Shown: positions 9,216-18,288, counted from the stretch's first letter. The stretch is 64,000 bases of DNA from Arhodomonas sp051195215 (GCF_051195215.1 NZ_JBNAZM010000016.1:1-64000); one strand, 5' to 3'. Numbers and translations: made by a program. The notes: generated by a model from the letters alone, not told the origin.

Positions 9216-9983
9216 ATGCGCACAATCGGTATTCCGTCCGTTCTGCTGTCCTGCGTCCTTGCCGTCGGGCACGCTCAGGCAATGGACAAGGAGCAGGCCC
9301 TCGAGATGATGAGGGGGCAGCTCGAGGATTCCTGCGCCACCGACCAGGTCTCCCAGTGCCTCGACGTCGATCCATCACAATGCCCACGGGCGGCGGAAGC
9401 CACCATCTCGGCATGCGGGGAACTACTCAGCACGAAGGGCCCCTCGGAGGCGTTCAGCGACTGCGTCAGCCGCAACATGCGGGAGGAACTTGGCGTATCC
9501 AAGGCTGAATTGAATGCCTGTCAGGCCAGCGCCGAGTCGAAGGAGCGTACCCCGCGCTCGCCGGAAGAGGCGCGCAAGGAGGCGATGGAGAAGGCCGACA
9601 AGGTTGCCGAACAGTTTGCCCGGATGGCGGAAGGTACCGAAGACGAGGTGACCTTACCCGTTTATCCGAACCATAAGATGACTGCCCACCACCGCGACAT
9701 GAGCAATTTCAAGCCGAACGGCAAGCGTCTGGGCGATGCGGCGGTATCGATGGCCATGATGACGACCCCGGATTCGGTGGCTGACGTCGTGGCGTTCTAT
9801 GAAGACCGGCTGGATGGCTTCGAACAACATCGGTCCTCCGAGGAGAACGTGACTTTCGTCAAGGGCGTGCCCGTAGAGACAGGTGGGCCGGATTTGGAGG
9901 AGCTGTACGTGCACGAGCACGTCAGCGTCTACCGCCTCTCCGGCGAAACGCGGATCGAGATCGGCTACCGGCCGGAATCGTAG
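9216..9983 (+). CDS. Secreted protein of unknown function
   Basis: 255 residues. A cleavable signal peptide is visible at residues 1-22 (IPSVLLSCVLAVGHAQA), so the product is periplasmic or exported. Residues ~25-110 are cysteine-rich (six Cys in a CATDQVSQC...CPRAAEATISAC...C...C pattern) and probably disulfide-bonded, followed by a charged Lys/Glu-rich linker (RSPEEARKEAMEKADKVAEQ) that could be a coiled coil. The C-terminal ~95 residues (VYPNHKMTAHHRDMSNF, PDSVADVVAFYEDRLDGFEQ) may be a second small domain. The start at 9216 has AAGGAG 10 bases upstream. I do not recognise the family. Confidence 0.7.
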   Translation: MRTIGIPSVLLSCVLAVGHAQAMDKEQALEMMRGQLEDSCATDQVSQCLDVDPSQCPRAAEATISACGELLSTKGPSEAFSDCVSRNMREELGVSKAELNACQASAESKERTPRSPEEARKEAMEKADKVAEQFARMAEGTEDEVTLPVYPNHKMTAHHRDMSNFKPNGKRLGDAAVSMAMMTTPDSVADVVAFYEDRLDGFEQHRSSEENVTFVKGVPVETGGPDLEELYVHEHVSVYRLSGETRIEIGYRPES

Positions 9984-10040
9984 CACCGGCATTCGCTTGC
10001 ACCGGTGGCGTCGTTCGCCACCGGGTCGTGGAGTTCAGGC

Positions 10041-10955
10041 ATGAGCACGGAACGCGCTGCCCAGCCCATGGACGTCTGGCTCCGAGCCTTCCTGGCCGTC
10101 GCCGACGCGCGTTCGGTCACTGACGGCGCGGAAGTGGTGGGGTTGTCCCAGCCGACGGTGAGCCAGTACGTCCGCCAGCTCGAGCAAAGCCTGGGCGTTG
10201 CCCTGTTCGAACGCCACGGACGAGGTGTGATCCTCACGGCGGCGGGCGCGCGGCTGCGCCAGCGTGTCGGTGCCGCCTACGGCGCCATCGATAGCGCGGT
10301 GGGCGAAGTCAGCCGCGGTGAGGGGGTGATCCGCGGCACCGTGCGCGTGGCGAGCGCCCACACGCTCAATGCCTACTTCCTGGCCCCCGTGCTGGGGGAG
10401 TTCTGCGAGCAGCGCCCGGAAGCGGGGTTTCAGGTACTCTGCCGTGGGTCCACGGAGATCGTCGAGCTCGTGGAGCGCGGCCGGGTGGACCTGGGGCTGG
10501 TCTACGATGCGGCCGTGGCCAGCGCCGATGTGGAATCGATGGCGTTGTTCGAGGAGCGCATGGCCCTGGTTCATCGCGAGGCTGATGCGTTTCCTTCGTC
10601 CGCCGGTGCGGAGGTGGACGAGCGCGTGCGGTTGCTTGCCTTCCCCGCCGGCTATGCCCTGCGGCGGTTGCTGGACCACCACTACAGTGACCGGCTGAAT
10701 ATCGTTGCCGAGGTGGAGACAATGGACGCCATGCTCCAGCTTGTTCGCGCCGGAGTCGGTGCCGCCGTCCTGCCCGATAGCCTGCCGCACACCATGGTCG
10801 AAGCACAGGGACTCGTTCGCAGCGAGCTGGCGGTGCCCGTGCCCCGGCGGCGGGTGGTCGTGATACGGCGTCGCAATACCGCGAGCACTCCCCTCACGCG
10901 TTTGGTCGAGGATCTCATCTGCACCCGGTCCGCCGGGCTCGCCGGTTGCCAATAG
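10041..10955 (+). CDS. LysR family transcriptional regulator
   Basis: 304 residues. Winged HTH at about residues 10-70 (MDVWLRAFLAVADARSVTDG; LSQPTVSQYVRQLEQSLG), then a CysB/CbbR-type substrate-binding domain (GTVRVASAHTLNAYFLAPVL; LVRAGVGAAVLPDSLPH). GGAG lies 7 bases before the start at 10041. Only 92 bases separate it from the class II aldolase gene downstream on the same strand, so it probably regulates that gene or is cotranscribed with it. Effector unknown. Confidence 0.85.
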   Translation: MSTERAAQPMDVWLRAFLAVADARSVTDGAEVVGLSQPTVSQYVRQLEQSLGVALFERHGRGVILTAAGARLRQRVGAAYGAIDSAVGEVSRGEGVIRGTVRVASAHTLNAYFLAPVLGEFCEQRPEAGFQVLCRGSTEIVELVERGRVDLGLVYDAAVASADVESMALFEERMALVHREADAFPSSAGAEVDERVRLLAFPAGYALRRLLDHHYSDRLNIVAEVETMDAMLQLVRAGVGAAVLPDSLPHTMVEAQGLVRSELAVPVPRRRVVVIRRRNTASTPLTRLVEDLICTRSAGLAGCQ

Positions 10956-11047
10956 CTGGCATTGCGCCAGAGCCTACCTTCCAGCGGACTCGCCACCTAC
11001 GCTGCCGGGTGGGCGATAACGTGGCGTTGGCTAAGCGGAGGGCGGTG

Positions 11048-11824
11048 ATGACATCCGGGCGCGACAAGCAATATTTCCTGGAGCGCAGCGACCGGGAGAT
11101 GAGCCACCATCTTCGCCAGCGCGACTACCATCCGTGCGAGGCGCTGGCGGTGACATGCCGGCTAATGGGCATGGAAGGGCACGAAGCCGGCCTGGCCGGA
11201 CAGATCACCAGCCGGGCGGACGCGTCCGAGCGCTACTGGACGCTACGCTTCGGCCTGGGGTTCGACGAGGCGCAGCCGCAGGATTTCGTGCTCGTCGACG
11301 ACGACCTGAACACCATGCAGGGAGAGGGCATGGCGAACCCCGCCACCCGCTTCCACCTGTGGGTCTATCGCGCCCGGCCGGATGTCGGTGCCATCATCCA
11401 CACGCACCCACCCTACATCTCGGCGTTGTCCATGCTCGAAGAGCCCCTGGTCGTCGCGCACATGGACGCGACGCCGTTCTTCGAGGACTGCGCCTTTCTG
11501 CGGGAGTGGCCCGGGGTGCCCGTGGCGGATCGGGAGGGCGAGCTCATCGCGGGAGCGCTGGAAGGGCGGCGTTCCATTCTCCTCGCCCACCACGGGTTGC
11601 TGGTGGCAGGGCAAAGCATCCAGGAAGCGGCGTACCTGGCCGTCTACATGGAGCGCGCGGCGCGCATGCAGCTTCGTGCGGCATCGGCGGGCCCCGTGCG
11701 GCCAGTGCCTGCCGAACTGGCGCGTGAGGCCCATGACTATCTGCTCAAACCCGCCATCGTGAACGCCACCTTCGACTATTTCGCCCGCCAGGTGTGCCGG
11801 CACTATCCGGATTTCACGATATGA
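11048..11824 (+). CDS. Class II aldolase/adducin family protein
   Basis: 258 residues. The family's metal-binding histidines are visible as IIHTHPPYISALS (about residues 118-130) and LLAHHGLLVAGQ (about 180-190); SSR-like ITSRADA near the N-terminus matches the phosphate-binding part. Such proteins are divalent-metal aldolases or decarboxylases (L-fuculose-phosphate, L-ribulose-phosphate or 3-oxo-tetronate-phosphate type); the exact substrate cannot be chosen. The start at 11048 has GGAGGG a few bases upstream; the frame upstream overlaps the LysR end and lacks coding character. The adjacent LysR gene is the likely regulator. Confidence 0.8.
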   Translation: MTSGRDKQYFLERSDREMSHHLRQRDYHPCEALAVTCRLMGMEGHEAGLAGQITSRADASERYWTLRFGLGFDEAQPQDFVLVDDDLNTMQGEGMANPATRFHLWVYRARPDVGAIIHTHPPYISALSMLEEPLVVAHMDATPFFEDCAFLREWPGVPVADREGELIAGALEGRRSILLAHHGLLVAGQSIQEAAYLAVYMERAARMQLRAASAGPVRPVPAELAREAHDYLLKPAIVNATFDYFARQVCRHYPDFTI

Positions 11825-11879
11825 CATGGGGCCCTGACCGCGCACCGGGGCGGCGCGAGAGCACCGATTCCCCCCTGTG

Positions 11880-12848
11880 TCAGGTTCGCCCGAATGTCTG
11901 GCGATAGGCCAGCGGCGTCAGGCCGGTCACGCGTTTGAATGCGCGAGTGAGGTTGGATTCGCTGCTGAATCCCAACTCGGCGCTGATCGTGGTTACGGGT
12001 TTGGTAGTGAGAATGAGGCGTTCGCTGACCTGGTTCAGCTTGACGCGGCGGGCGTAGTCCGCGGGCGTCAGCCCGGTCTCGTCGCTCACCCGCCGTGCCA
12101 GTGTGCGTGTGGACGTGCCAAGCGCGGCAGCGAGGCGTTGGACTGTCACCCGCTCCGCCGCGAGCCCTTCGACGACCGCGTGGAGCTGGCGCAGCAGTCC
12201 GTGGGGTTGCTCGATGATGCTCATGGCCCGGAAAGCGCTGTGTGGCTGTACCGGGCGGGGCAATACCATCAGGTTGATGAGGTCGTGAAAGACCGTCGGA
12301 TTGACCCGTCGCTCGATGACCGTGCGCCCGATGGGCAGGTAGCCGTGTACGCCCGAGGCAGTGGCGGATTCAGCGTCAAATACGCAGTCCCGCTCGGTTC
12401 GCCAGTCCACCGTCGGATGGTCGCGGAGCATGGCGTCCGCCAGCCACCACGTGACGGTAGCGGTCCGTCCGTCCAGACGTCCGCTAGCGGCGAGCAGGCA
12501 GACGCCGGTGCAATAACTCCACAACGCACCACCACCGGTGCGAGAGGCCAGCGCCTCGATCAGTCCGGCATTTTCCGCCACCGTTTCGGCGACCTGCGAT
12601 GCCGATTCCGCCCAGAACCCCGGTACCAGCACGGCGTCGGTGTCGGCGGCTTCCAGCGTGGACGAGATTTCCAATGGCACCGCGTGGGCACAGGTCACGG
12701 TGCCCGGCTCGAGTCCGACGTAGCGGGTTTCGAACAGTCGGGCGCCAACACGGCGATTGGTCGCGTGAAGCAGGTCGGCGAAGGCGAACAGCCCCGCGGG
12801 CATGCAGCCCGGATACAGGAGCAGGCCAATGCGCATCGGACTCGGCAT
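11880..12848 (-). CDS. GlxA family AraC-type regulator (DJ-1/PfpI + AraC HTH)
   Basis: About 322 residues. Residues ~1-190 form a DJ-1/PfpI glutaminase-like fold (IGLLLYPGCMPAGLFAFADL; nucleophile-elbow-like WSYCTGVCLLAASGRLDGR). Residues ~220-320 are an AraC DNA-binding domain (VQRLAAALGTSTRTLARRVS; ELGFSSESNLTRAFKRVTGL). This is the GlxA/FtrA architecture, often tied to amino-acid or carnitine catabolism. Start uncertain: 12848 or 12836 both fit; no strong ribosome binding site. A perfect dyad at 12853-12869 just upstream may be an autoregulatory site. Confidence 0.85.
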   Translation of the reverse strand: MPSPMRIGLLLYPGCMPAGLFAFADLLHATNRRVGARLFETRYVGLEPGTVTCAHAVPLEISSTLEAADTDAVLVPGFWAESASQVAETVAENAGLIEALASRTGGGALWSYCTGVCLLAASGRLDGRTATVTWWLADAMLRDHPTVDWRTERDCVFDAESATASGVHGYLPIGRTVIERRVNPTVFHDLINLMVLPRPVQPHSAFRAMSIIEQPHGLLRQLHAVVEGLAAERVTVQRLAAALGTSTRTLARRVSDETGLTPADYARRVKLNQVSERLILTTKPVTTISAELGFSSESNLTRAFKRVTGLTPLAYRQTFGRT

Positions 12849-12852
12849 GGCG

Positions 12853-12869
12853 GATATTGAACAAATATC
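12853..12869. promoter_or_regulatory. Palindrome upstream of the GlxA-type regulator
   Basis: GATATT and AATATC form a perfect inverted repeat around a 5-base spacer, immediately before the regulator start codon and in the divergent gap to the gene at 13030. A regulator binding site is a plausible reading; there is no direct evidence for which protein binds. Confidence 0.35.
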
Positions 12870-13029
12870 GGCAGTGTTTGCCATCCTAGTCGCGCCCGGG
12901 CGCGGGCACAATTGGCGAGCCGGTCACGTGTCCGACTACAGGCGTTGACAGGTGCGCCTTCCCGGCAACGCATACGAACGCGCTGAGGCATGACCGGGTT
13001 AGTAGCTGTGCCACACCCAAGGTATCCGA

Positions 13030-13842
13030 ATGAAAATCCGACAACTGCGCAATGCGACCATCATCGTGGAATTCGGGGGAAACCGGGTGCTGGTGGATCC
13101 AATGCTCGCGGGAAAGCAATCGCTGCCGCCGCTGCGCGTGACCGGTGAACGGCGCCGCAATCCACTGGTAGAACTGCCCGACCGTACGGACGCCGTTCTC
13201 GCGACGGTTACACACTGTCTGATAACGCATTGTCAGAAAGGGCATTTCGACCATCTCGATCGTGCCGCGAAGCGCTGGTTGAGGGAGACGGGAACGCCCG
13301 TGATCTGCACGCCTCACGATGCCTCGTACCTGGCGCAGCGGGGTTTGAACGTCCAGCCGCTGCCTCGCGGCCATGAACAACCGGTGCCCCTATGGGGGGG
13401 CACCATCCGAACGGTTCCCTGCACCCACGGCACGGGGCTGGTAGGGCGGCTGATGGAACACGGCGTGGGGTATCTGTTGGAGATGCCAGGGGAGCCGAGT
13501 CTCTACCTCAGCGGCGATACGATTCTCACGCCCGCGGTCCGTGGGTTCGTTGCCGCCCATCAGCCCGGGGTCTGCGTTGTCCCGGCCGGCGGCGCGCGTT
13601 TCGACGTCGGCCACGAGATCATCATGGGCATCGATGACGTCATCGAGCTGGCACGTCTGTCCACCGGGATCGTGATCGCGAACCACCTGGAGGCGCTGAG
13701 CCACTGCCCGGTGACCCGCGAGGGGCTCGCGGTCGCCGCGCAGGCGGCGGTCGTGGCCTCGCGCCTGTACATTCCCGACGATGGCGAAAGCCTCGACCTC
13801 GACGAGGAATCCCGCGCCCGCCTGGTGGACACGGCTCGCTGA
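13030..13842 (+). CDS. MBL-fold metallo-hydrolase
   Basis: 270 residues of the UlaG/beta-lactamase-like superfamily: IRQLRNATIIVEFGGNRVLV at the N-terminus is the typical first hairpin, THCQKGHFDHLD (about residues 67-78) is the metal-binding HxxxxHxDH-like motif, VPCTHG and LYLSGDT follow as later ligand regions, and IANHLEALSHC gives the last histidines. It probably hydrolyses an ester, lactone or phosphoester in the cytoplasm. The first His motif is slightly non-standard (Cys-Gln inserted). AAGG precedes the start. Substrate unknown. Confidence 0.75.
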   Translation: MKIRQLRNATIIVEFGGNRVLVDPMLAGKQSLPPLRVTGERRRNPLVELPDRTDAVLATVTHCLITHCQKGHFDHLDRAAKRWLRETGTPVICTPHDASYLAQRGLNVQPLPRGHEQPVPLWGGTIRTVPCTHGTGLVGRLMEHGVGYLLEMPGEPSLYLSGDTILTPAVRGFVAAHQPGVCVVPAGGARFDVGHEIIMGIDDVIELARLSTGIVIANHLEALSHCPVTREGLAVAAQAAVVASRLYIPDDGESLDLDEESRARLVDTAR

Positions 13843-13859
13843 CGGATTCCGGCGATGGG

Positions 13860-14225
13860 TCAGCGATCCAGGGGGCGGGCGAAGCTCAGCTCGTGGCCGT
13901 CCGGGTCGCGCAGGTGAAAGTAACGCTCTCCCCAGGGGGCGTCGGTGGGGTCGGTCTCCGGTCCTAGCCCGGCGGCGACAGCGCGTTGGTGCATTCCGTC
14001 CACGTCCGAGACGTAGAGGATGGCGCGGCCCCACGGGCGCTCGGGGGGAGCGCCGTTCATCAGGTTCAGATACCCGGGGCCGACATGGAAGCTGGTGAAC
14101 TCGCTGCGCTCGCCACCGTAACGCAGCCGAAAGCCCAATGCTTCATAAAAACGCACGGCGCGGGACATGTCGGCCGTGAAGAGTGTGATGGCGCTGATGG
14201 CTTCGAGATGGGGCAAATCGTCCAT
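13860..14225 (-). CDS. VOC family protein (glyoxalase/bleomycin-resistance-like)
   Basis: 121 residues, one complete VOC unit: ITLFTADMSRAVRFYEALGF at the N-terminus, then RAILYVSDVDGMHQRAVAAG and the C-terminal ERYFHLRDPDGHELSFARPL with the Glu metal ligand. Such proteins are metal-dependent isomerases, dioxygenases or small-molecule binders; this one cannot be assigned further. GGAGG lies 6 bases upstream of the start. It is convergent with the metallo-hydrolase and 85 bases downstream of the LysE gene on the same strand. Confidence 0.82.
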   Translation of the reverse strand: MDDLPHLEAISAITLFTADMSRAVRFYEALGFRLRYGGERSEFTSFHVGPGYLNLMNGAPPERPWGRAILYVSDVDGMHQRAVAAGLGPETDPTDAPWGERYFHLRDPDGHELSFARPLDR

Positions 14226-14310
14226 GGTGTCCTCCGCACTGCGCGTGGTTGGCGCCGCGTATCGTGCGAAATGTCGTCCCGGCGTTGAAGCCGCGCAATC
14301 GTGCGGCGGC

Positions 14311-14976
14311 TCAGCGGTCCGTGACGGCGAGCTTGGCGGCGAATGCCGCGAATGCGCCGGCGAAAACCCGCTGCGTCCAACGTGTCACCCGGGCGGAGTC
14401 GAGCACGTAGTCGCGGACCAGGGTTGCGGCCATGCCGTACGCCACGAAGATCGCGAACGTCAGTGCCATGAACACCGCGCTCAGCACGCCCATGCGTATG
14501 AGCTCGTCCGCCGCGGACGCGGGAATGAACTGCGGCAGAAAGGCAAGGAAGAATACCGACAGCTTCGGGTTGAGGATGTTGATGAGCGTGCCGCGGATCG
14601 CTACCGCGCCCAGTCGGCGATTGTCTGAGGCATCCGAGCCGCCGTTCGTCTCCAGTGTTTCCGGGGCGCCGAGCGACAGCGAGCCTGTCTCCCGCCACAT
14701 GTTCCAGGCCATATAGAGCAGATAGGCCACACCGGCGACTTTGAGAATCTGGTAGGCCAGCGCGCTCGTGTGCAGAACGGCAGCCAGCCCCAGAACGCTG
14801 GCGAGCAGGTGGGGCACGATGCCCATGGTGCAGCCGAACGCCGCCGCAACACTGGCCCGGGAGCCGCGGAACAGGCCGTTGGATAGCGTGTAGATCACCC
14901 CCGTGCCCGGCACCAGAACGACCACCACGGCCGTGAGCAGGAAATCCATCCCGATCGTTTCCAAGAGGTAGCTCAT
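14311..14976 (-). CDS. LysE/RhtB family amino-acid exporter
   Basis: 221 residues, about six transmembrane segments. The family hallmark is near the N-terminus (VLVPGTGVIYTLSNGLFRGS, the P-G-P-like loop) and in the middle (INILNPKLSVFFLAFLPQF). It would export amino acids or homoserine-lactone-like molecules across the inner membrane. The start at 14976 is preceded by GGGAG; the open frame upstream is not protein-like. Confidence 0.83.
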   Translation of the reverse strand: MSYLLETIGMDFLLTAVVVVLVPGTGVIYTLSNGLFRGSRASVAAAFGCTMGIVPHLLASVLGLAAVLHTSALAYQILKVAGVAYLLYMAWNMWRETGSLSLGAPETLETNGGSDASDNRRLGAVAIRGTLINILNPKLSVFFLAFLPQFIPASAADELIRMGVLSAVFMALTFAIFVAYGMAATLVRDYVLDSARVTRWTQRVFAGAFAAFAAKLAVTDR

Positions 14977-15130
14977 GCGTTCGGACTCCCGTTTCCGGCG
15001 TTTCCTTGGGGGCGTATTGGCGGCGCAGGCCATGACCGTTTCGACCATCGCACCTACCAGGGTCTCTGTCGAGTGTGCGGACGCGGGGACGCGGTTGTGG
15101 CGGATGAGCCGCGTCGTGCCCAGGCAGGTA

Positions 15131-15155
15131 GCCTGCCCGCTGGTGCAGGGCAGGC
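15131..15155. terminator. Hairpin downstream of the sugar kinase gene
   Basis: GCCTGCCC (15131-15138) pairs with GGGCAGGC (15148-15155), 34 bases beyond the stop of the minus-strand kinase gene. An overlapping alternative stem GGCAGG/CCTGCC starts at 15123. No T-run. Confidence 0.45.
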
Positions 15156-15188
15156 GGGCGATGGCCGTTGCCCGAGTGGATACAGCGG

Positions 15189-16151
15189 TCAGCGCGCGAT
15201 GTCGTCGTTACCCCCTGTGGCGGCGAGCGTTGCCACAGCCGCGGCGTCGAACATCGGCAGGTCGCCGGGGAGGGTGTACTTGAGCGCTGCGGCGGCGCAG
15301 CCCCAGGCGAGCGCCGTTGGGATCTCCGTTGTCGTCAGCCAGGCGTGCAGGAATCCGGCGGCGAACGCATCGCCGCGGCCGATGCGCCCGGCGGCCTGAG
15401 TGACGGGAATCGACGGTTGGTAAACAGTCCGGCCGTCAGTCGTGACGGCCATGGCGCCGTTGCCGCCGCGGGTGACCACCAGCACGGAACAACCGCATTG
15501 GCGGCGGAGGAGGGCGGGATCCTGTAGCGCGGGCCAGATACCCGCCAGGTCGCGCTCGGCGACGATGACTATGTCCGCGCGCTGCATCGCGGCCTCGTAG
15601 TGGGGCCGGGCGGTGGCCGCGTCCCACAGGCTGGCGCGATGGTTGACGTCAAAGCTGACACAGGCGCCGGCGTCGCGGGCAGTGGTCATGCCCTCCAGGG
15701 CGAGCGTGCGGGCGCCCGCGCCGATGCCGAGGGTGATGCCGGTGGTGTGGAGCAGCCGTGTCGTTGGTGCTTGCAGTGACTCGAGTGCGAGATCTCCGGG
15801 GGCCACCGTTGCCATGGCTGAGTGAGCGCGGTCGTAGACCACCCGGGCGCCGCGGGGGGCGGGGCCGTCCTCGTGAAAGTACAGCCCCATCCGGCCGCCG
15901 GGCTGTAGGGTGGTATGGTCGATGTCCACCCCGGCCCGGCGCAGCTCGCCGCGCGCCATCGCCCCCAGCGGGTTGTCCGGCAGTCGGGCCAGCAGTGCGG
16001 TGGGTGTACCCAACCGGGCGAGCCCGACGGCGACGTTGGCCTCCGCACCACCGACGTGAACGTCTAGTGCAGAGGCGGCCTCCAGCAGATCGTACCCGGG
16101 CGGGCTCAGCCGCAGCAGTGGTTCGCCCAGGGTGAAAGCGACCGGGGGCAT
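15189..16151 (-). CDS. kdgK: PfkB family sugar kinase, 2-keto-3-deoxygluconate kinase type
   Basis: 320 residues of the ribokinase/PfkB family. N-terminal substrate-binding VGGAEANVAVGLARLGTPTA and a conserved C-terminal ATP/anion-hole motif AAGRIGRGDAFAAGFLHAW containing the catalytic Asp in GDAF (Arg replaces the more usual Ala in GAGD). The overall pattern resembles 2-dehydro-3-deoxygluconokinase, which makes KDPG in the cytoplasm. It lies on the same strand 616 bases downstream of the M81/TRAP group, separated by a repeat cluster. With the nearby PLP deaminase and RidA this fits an amino-sugar-acid route. Other PfkB substrates remain possible. Confidence 0.7.
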   Translation of the reverse strand: MPPVAFTLGEPLLRLSPPGYDLLEAASALDVHVGGAEANVAVGLARLGTPTALLARLPDNPLGAMARGELRRAGVDIDHTTLQPGGRMGLYFHEDGPAPRGARVVYDRAHSAMATVAPGDLALESLQAPTTRLLHTTGITLGIGAGARTLALEGMTTARDAGACVSFDVNHRASLWDAATARPHYEAAMQRADIVIVAERDLAGIWPALQDPALLRRQCGCSVLVVTRGGNGAMAVTTDGRTVYQPSIPVTQAAGRIGRGDAFAAGFLHAWLTTTEIPTALAWGCAAAALKYTLPGDLPMFDAAAVATLAATGGNDDIAR

Positions 16152-16330
16152 GGTGTTCTCCTCTTCGCCTCGATGTGTTCTCGACGGACCGTTCGAGCCT
16201 GTCAGTGCCTAGGGCCCGGCACGCACCATGTGCCATGCGCATGTTCATCAAGTCCGCAACGCCCGCTACCGCTCCCGGCAACCGCGTTAGATGCCTTCGC
16301 GGCCCCGGTGGTGTGGCCGCGTCGTGGCGG

Positions 16331-16766
16331 TTCGCAACCCGATACTTGAGAACTTGCGACTTGCCGTCTTTCAGCGCGTCTAACCGGGTAGATCGGCTGC
16401 TCTTGGCAGCCGACATCGCCGCGGCCGGCGAGGCGGGGGCTGGCTACTCGTCGTCTTCTTCTTGCCGCTCTTCGTCTTCCTCCAGTCGCCGTCGGCGAGC
16501 ACGAAGCGCTGACCGACGTGCCGGACGCAGAGGTGTCGGCTGCCGAGTGCAGCCGATCTACCCGATTTTCAGTTGCCGTAGGTCGGCGAGCGCGCAGCGC
16601 TGGCCGACATCCCGTCGCAGAGATGTCGGCTGCCGAGAGCGGCCGACTTACCTTCCAGCTCGCGCCGATACAGAGGTCGACTACTTCCGGTAGCCGACAG
16701 CTCGTTGACCGGGATTTGTCGGCCAGCGCTTCGCAACCCGGTACTTGAAACCTGCTTCTTGCTGCG
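16331..16766. repeat. Cluster of REP-like hairpins bounded by a direct repeat
   Basis: The gap between kdgK and the M81 gene contains several related hairpins built on GTCGGCTGCC...GCCGAC: 16383-16423 (reverse orientation), 16534-16564, 16578-16611, 16622-16652 and part of 16709-16735. Most carry a GTAGGTCGG- or GATCTACCCG-like flank, as do REP elements of gammaproteobacteria. The cluster is bounded by a direct repeat, TTCGCAACCCG.TACTTGA, at 16331-16349 and 16730-16748. No coding potential; translation gives Ser/Arg-rich nonsense. Confidence 0.65.
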
Positions 16767-16767
16767 A

Positions 16768-18237
16768 TCAACGTGTCTCGCCGTGAGGGTGCTCGACGAT
16801 CGGCCAGATGGGCCGGCGGAGCTTGCGGTAGTTCGTGGTGCGCGGGTCGCTCGGGTACGGGGCGCCGGCGTCCACGTAAAGAATCTCGTCGCTGATGGCG
16901 GCGAAGGCTTCGTAGAAATGATTGGTGGACTTGATCACCAGGATGTGCCGGTCGCGCGGATCGATACCGAGGTTACTGAAGAGATCCGGGGAGAAGGACT
17001 GGGAGCGCACGGTGTTCAGGATGACGTCGATGCCCTCGTCGAGGTTGACCCACACCGCGTCGCCGAGGGGCACGCGGCTGTCGCCGAAGCTCTGATGGGC
17101 GTCCGGCACCACGCGCTTGACGGTCACCCACGCATCGTAGGGGCAGCCGGCCTTCTCGTCGGTCTTGCCGCCGAAGCGCAGGCGGATATGGGCGCCTTCC
17201 CCGGCGGCACGACAGAGCTGTACGGCGACGGGATCCCAGATCGTGCCGACCGCGACATCGGTGGCGCCCCGGGCGGTGAGCTCGCGCAGAATCAGCGTCG
17301 CGTCGCCGGCAACGCCGCCGCCGGGGTTGTCCCACACGTCGGCGAGTACGACCGGGCGGTGGTCGCTCGCCAGGGCGCGGTCCACGGCCTCCTCCGGGGG
17401 CAGGTAGGGGGGGCGCGCGCGACCGCGGAAGGAGAACAGCTCCATGCCGAGCTCCCGCGCGAGGCGGTCGCCGTGTTCCCGGGCGCCGTCGGTGATCACG
17501 AGCACTCGGGTGCCCATGTCCGGGACGTCACCGGCCATGAAGCCGTGAATCAGCGATATCGACAGCACGGCCGGATCCTCGGCCTCGATGCGGCGTACAC
17601 GCTCCAGGAACGAGCGCATGGGGTCGATGCTGGTGGGCAGGACCTCGATCATGCGGCAGTCGAAGGCCGAGCGTTCCGGGCGGATCTCGCCGCGCATGTG
17701 TTGGACAGCGAGCTCGACGAGCTCGTCGGCGCGCTCGACGAAGTCCGTGTGCGGAAACTCCTTGAAGGCGATAAGCAGATCGGCGTTGTCGAGGCGCTTC
17801 TGCGTGAGGTGGCTGTGCGGGTCGAACTCCGCAGCGACCGTTATCCCGGGACCGACGATCTCGCGAACGCGGGCGAGCAGATCCCCCTCGCAGTCATCGT
17901 AGCCGTCGGCGACCATCGCACCGTGCAGCCCCAGAATCACACCGTCCACCGGCATCGCCGCACGAAGCTGGCCGAGCACCTCGTCACGCAGCCCTTCGTA
18001 GGTGGCACGATTGACCAGTCCGCCGGGTTCCGCCCAGGCGGCCGTGCCTTCCACTAGCTCCCAGCCCAGCTCCGCGAAGCGCCGGCGGCAGGCGATGAAC
18101 GGCGCGCTGCACAGTGTGGGCGTTTCCGGGTGCTCGCCGGGGGGGGCGTAGAGGCTCGCCTTGAACGAGCTCATGTCCGTGTAGACGGGCGAGAACGTGT
18201 TCGTTTCCGTGGCAATGGATGCGACGAAGGCCTTCAT
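16768..18237 (-). CDS. M81 family metallopeptidase (MlrC-like)
   Basis: 489 residues, the normal size for DUF1485/M81 proteins related to microcystinase C (MlrC). The N-terminal TETNTFSP signature (about residues 10-17) is present, with AEFDPHSHLT, FKEFPHTDFVERADE and ADVWDNPGGGVAGDATLILR carrying probable metal ligands in the central and second halves. Members are predicted zinc amidohydrolases/peptidases; most have no known substrate, and they often sit beside transporters for small amides or amino acids. GGAG precedes the start at 18237. It follows the TRAP binding-protein gene by 51 bases on the same strand, with a strong hairpin between. Confidence 0.85.
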   Translation of the reverse strand: MKAFVASIATETNTFSPVYTDMSSFKASLYAPPGEHPETPTLCSAPFIACRRRFAELGWELVEGTAAWAEPGGLVNRATYEGLRDEVLGQLRAAMPVDGVILGLHGAMVADGYDDCEGDLLARVREIVGPGITVAAEFDPHSHLTQKRLDNADLLIAFKEFPHTDFVERADELVELAVQHMRGEIRPERSAFDCRMIEVLPTSIDPMRSFLERVRRIEAEDPAVLSISLIHGFMAGDVPDMGTRVLVITDGAREHGDRLARELGMELFSFRGRARPPYLPPEEAVDRALASDHRPVVLADVWDNPGGGVAGDATLILRELTARGATDVAVGTIWDPVAVQLCRAAGEGAHIRLRFGGKTDEKAGCPYDAWVTVKRVVPDAHQSFGDSRVPLGDAVWVNLDEGIDVILNTVRSQSFSPDLFSNLGIDPRDRHILVIKSTNHFYEAFAAISDEILYVDAGAPYPSDPRTTNYRKLRRPIWPIVEHPHGETR

Positions 18238-18252
18238 GAATGCTCCTGCCGG

Positions 18253-18279
18253 GCCTCCCGGACCCGGGGTCCGGGAGGC
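18253..18279 (-). terminator. Intercistronic hairpin after dctP
   Basis: GCCTCCCGGACCC pairs with its complement at 18267-18279 to form an almost loop-free stem between the dctP stop (18289) and the M81 start (18237). It has no T-run. Such structures after a binding-protein gene commonly stabilise the upstream message or attenuate the downstream gene. Confidence 0.5.
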
Positions 18280-18288
18280 GGGGTTGCG

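Noticed and set aside
12981..13004. Possible decayed copy of the TACTAA family (CTGAGGCATGAC..GGGTTAGTA) before the metallo-hydrolase
   Set aside because: Only about 20 bases match with an internal gap; too short to call.
16705..18057. 450-codon open frame on the plus strand opposite the M81 gene
   Set aside because: Mirror of a high-GC gene; translation is low-complexity His/Val/Glu-rich with no domain, while the minus strand encodes a full M81 protein.
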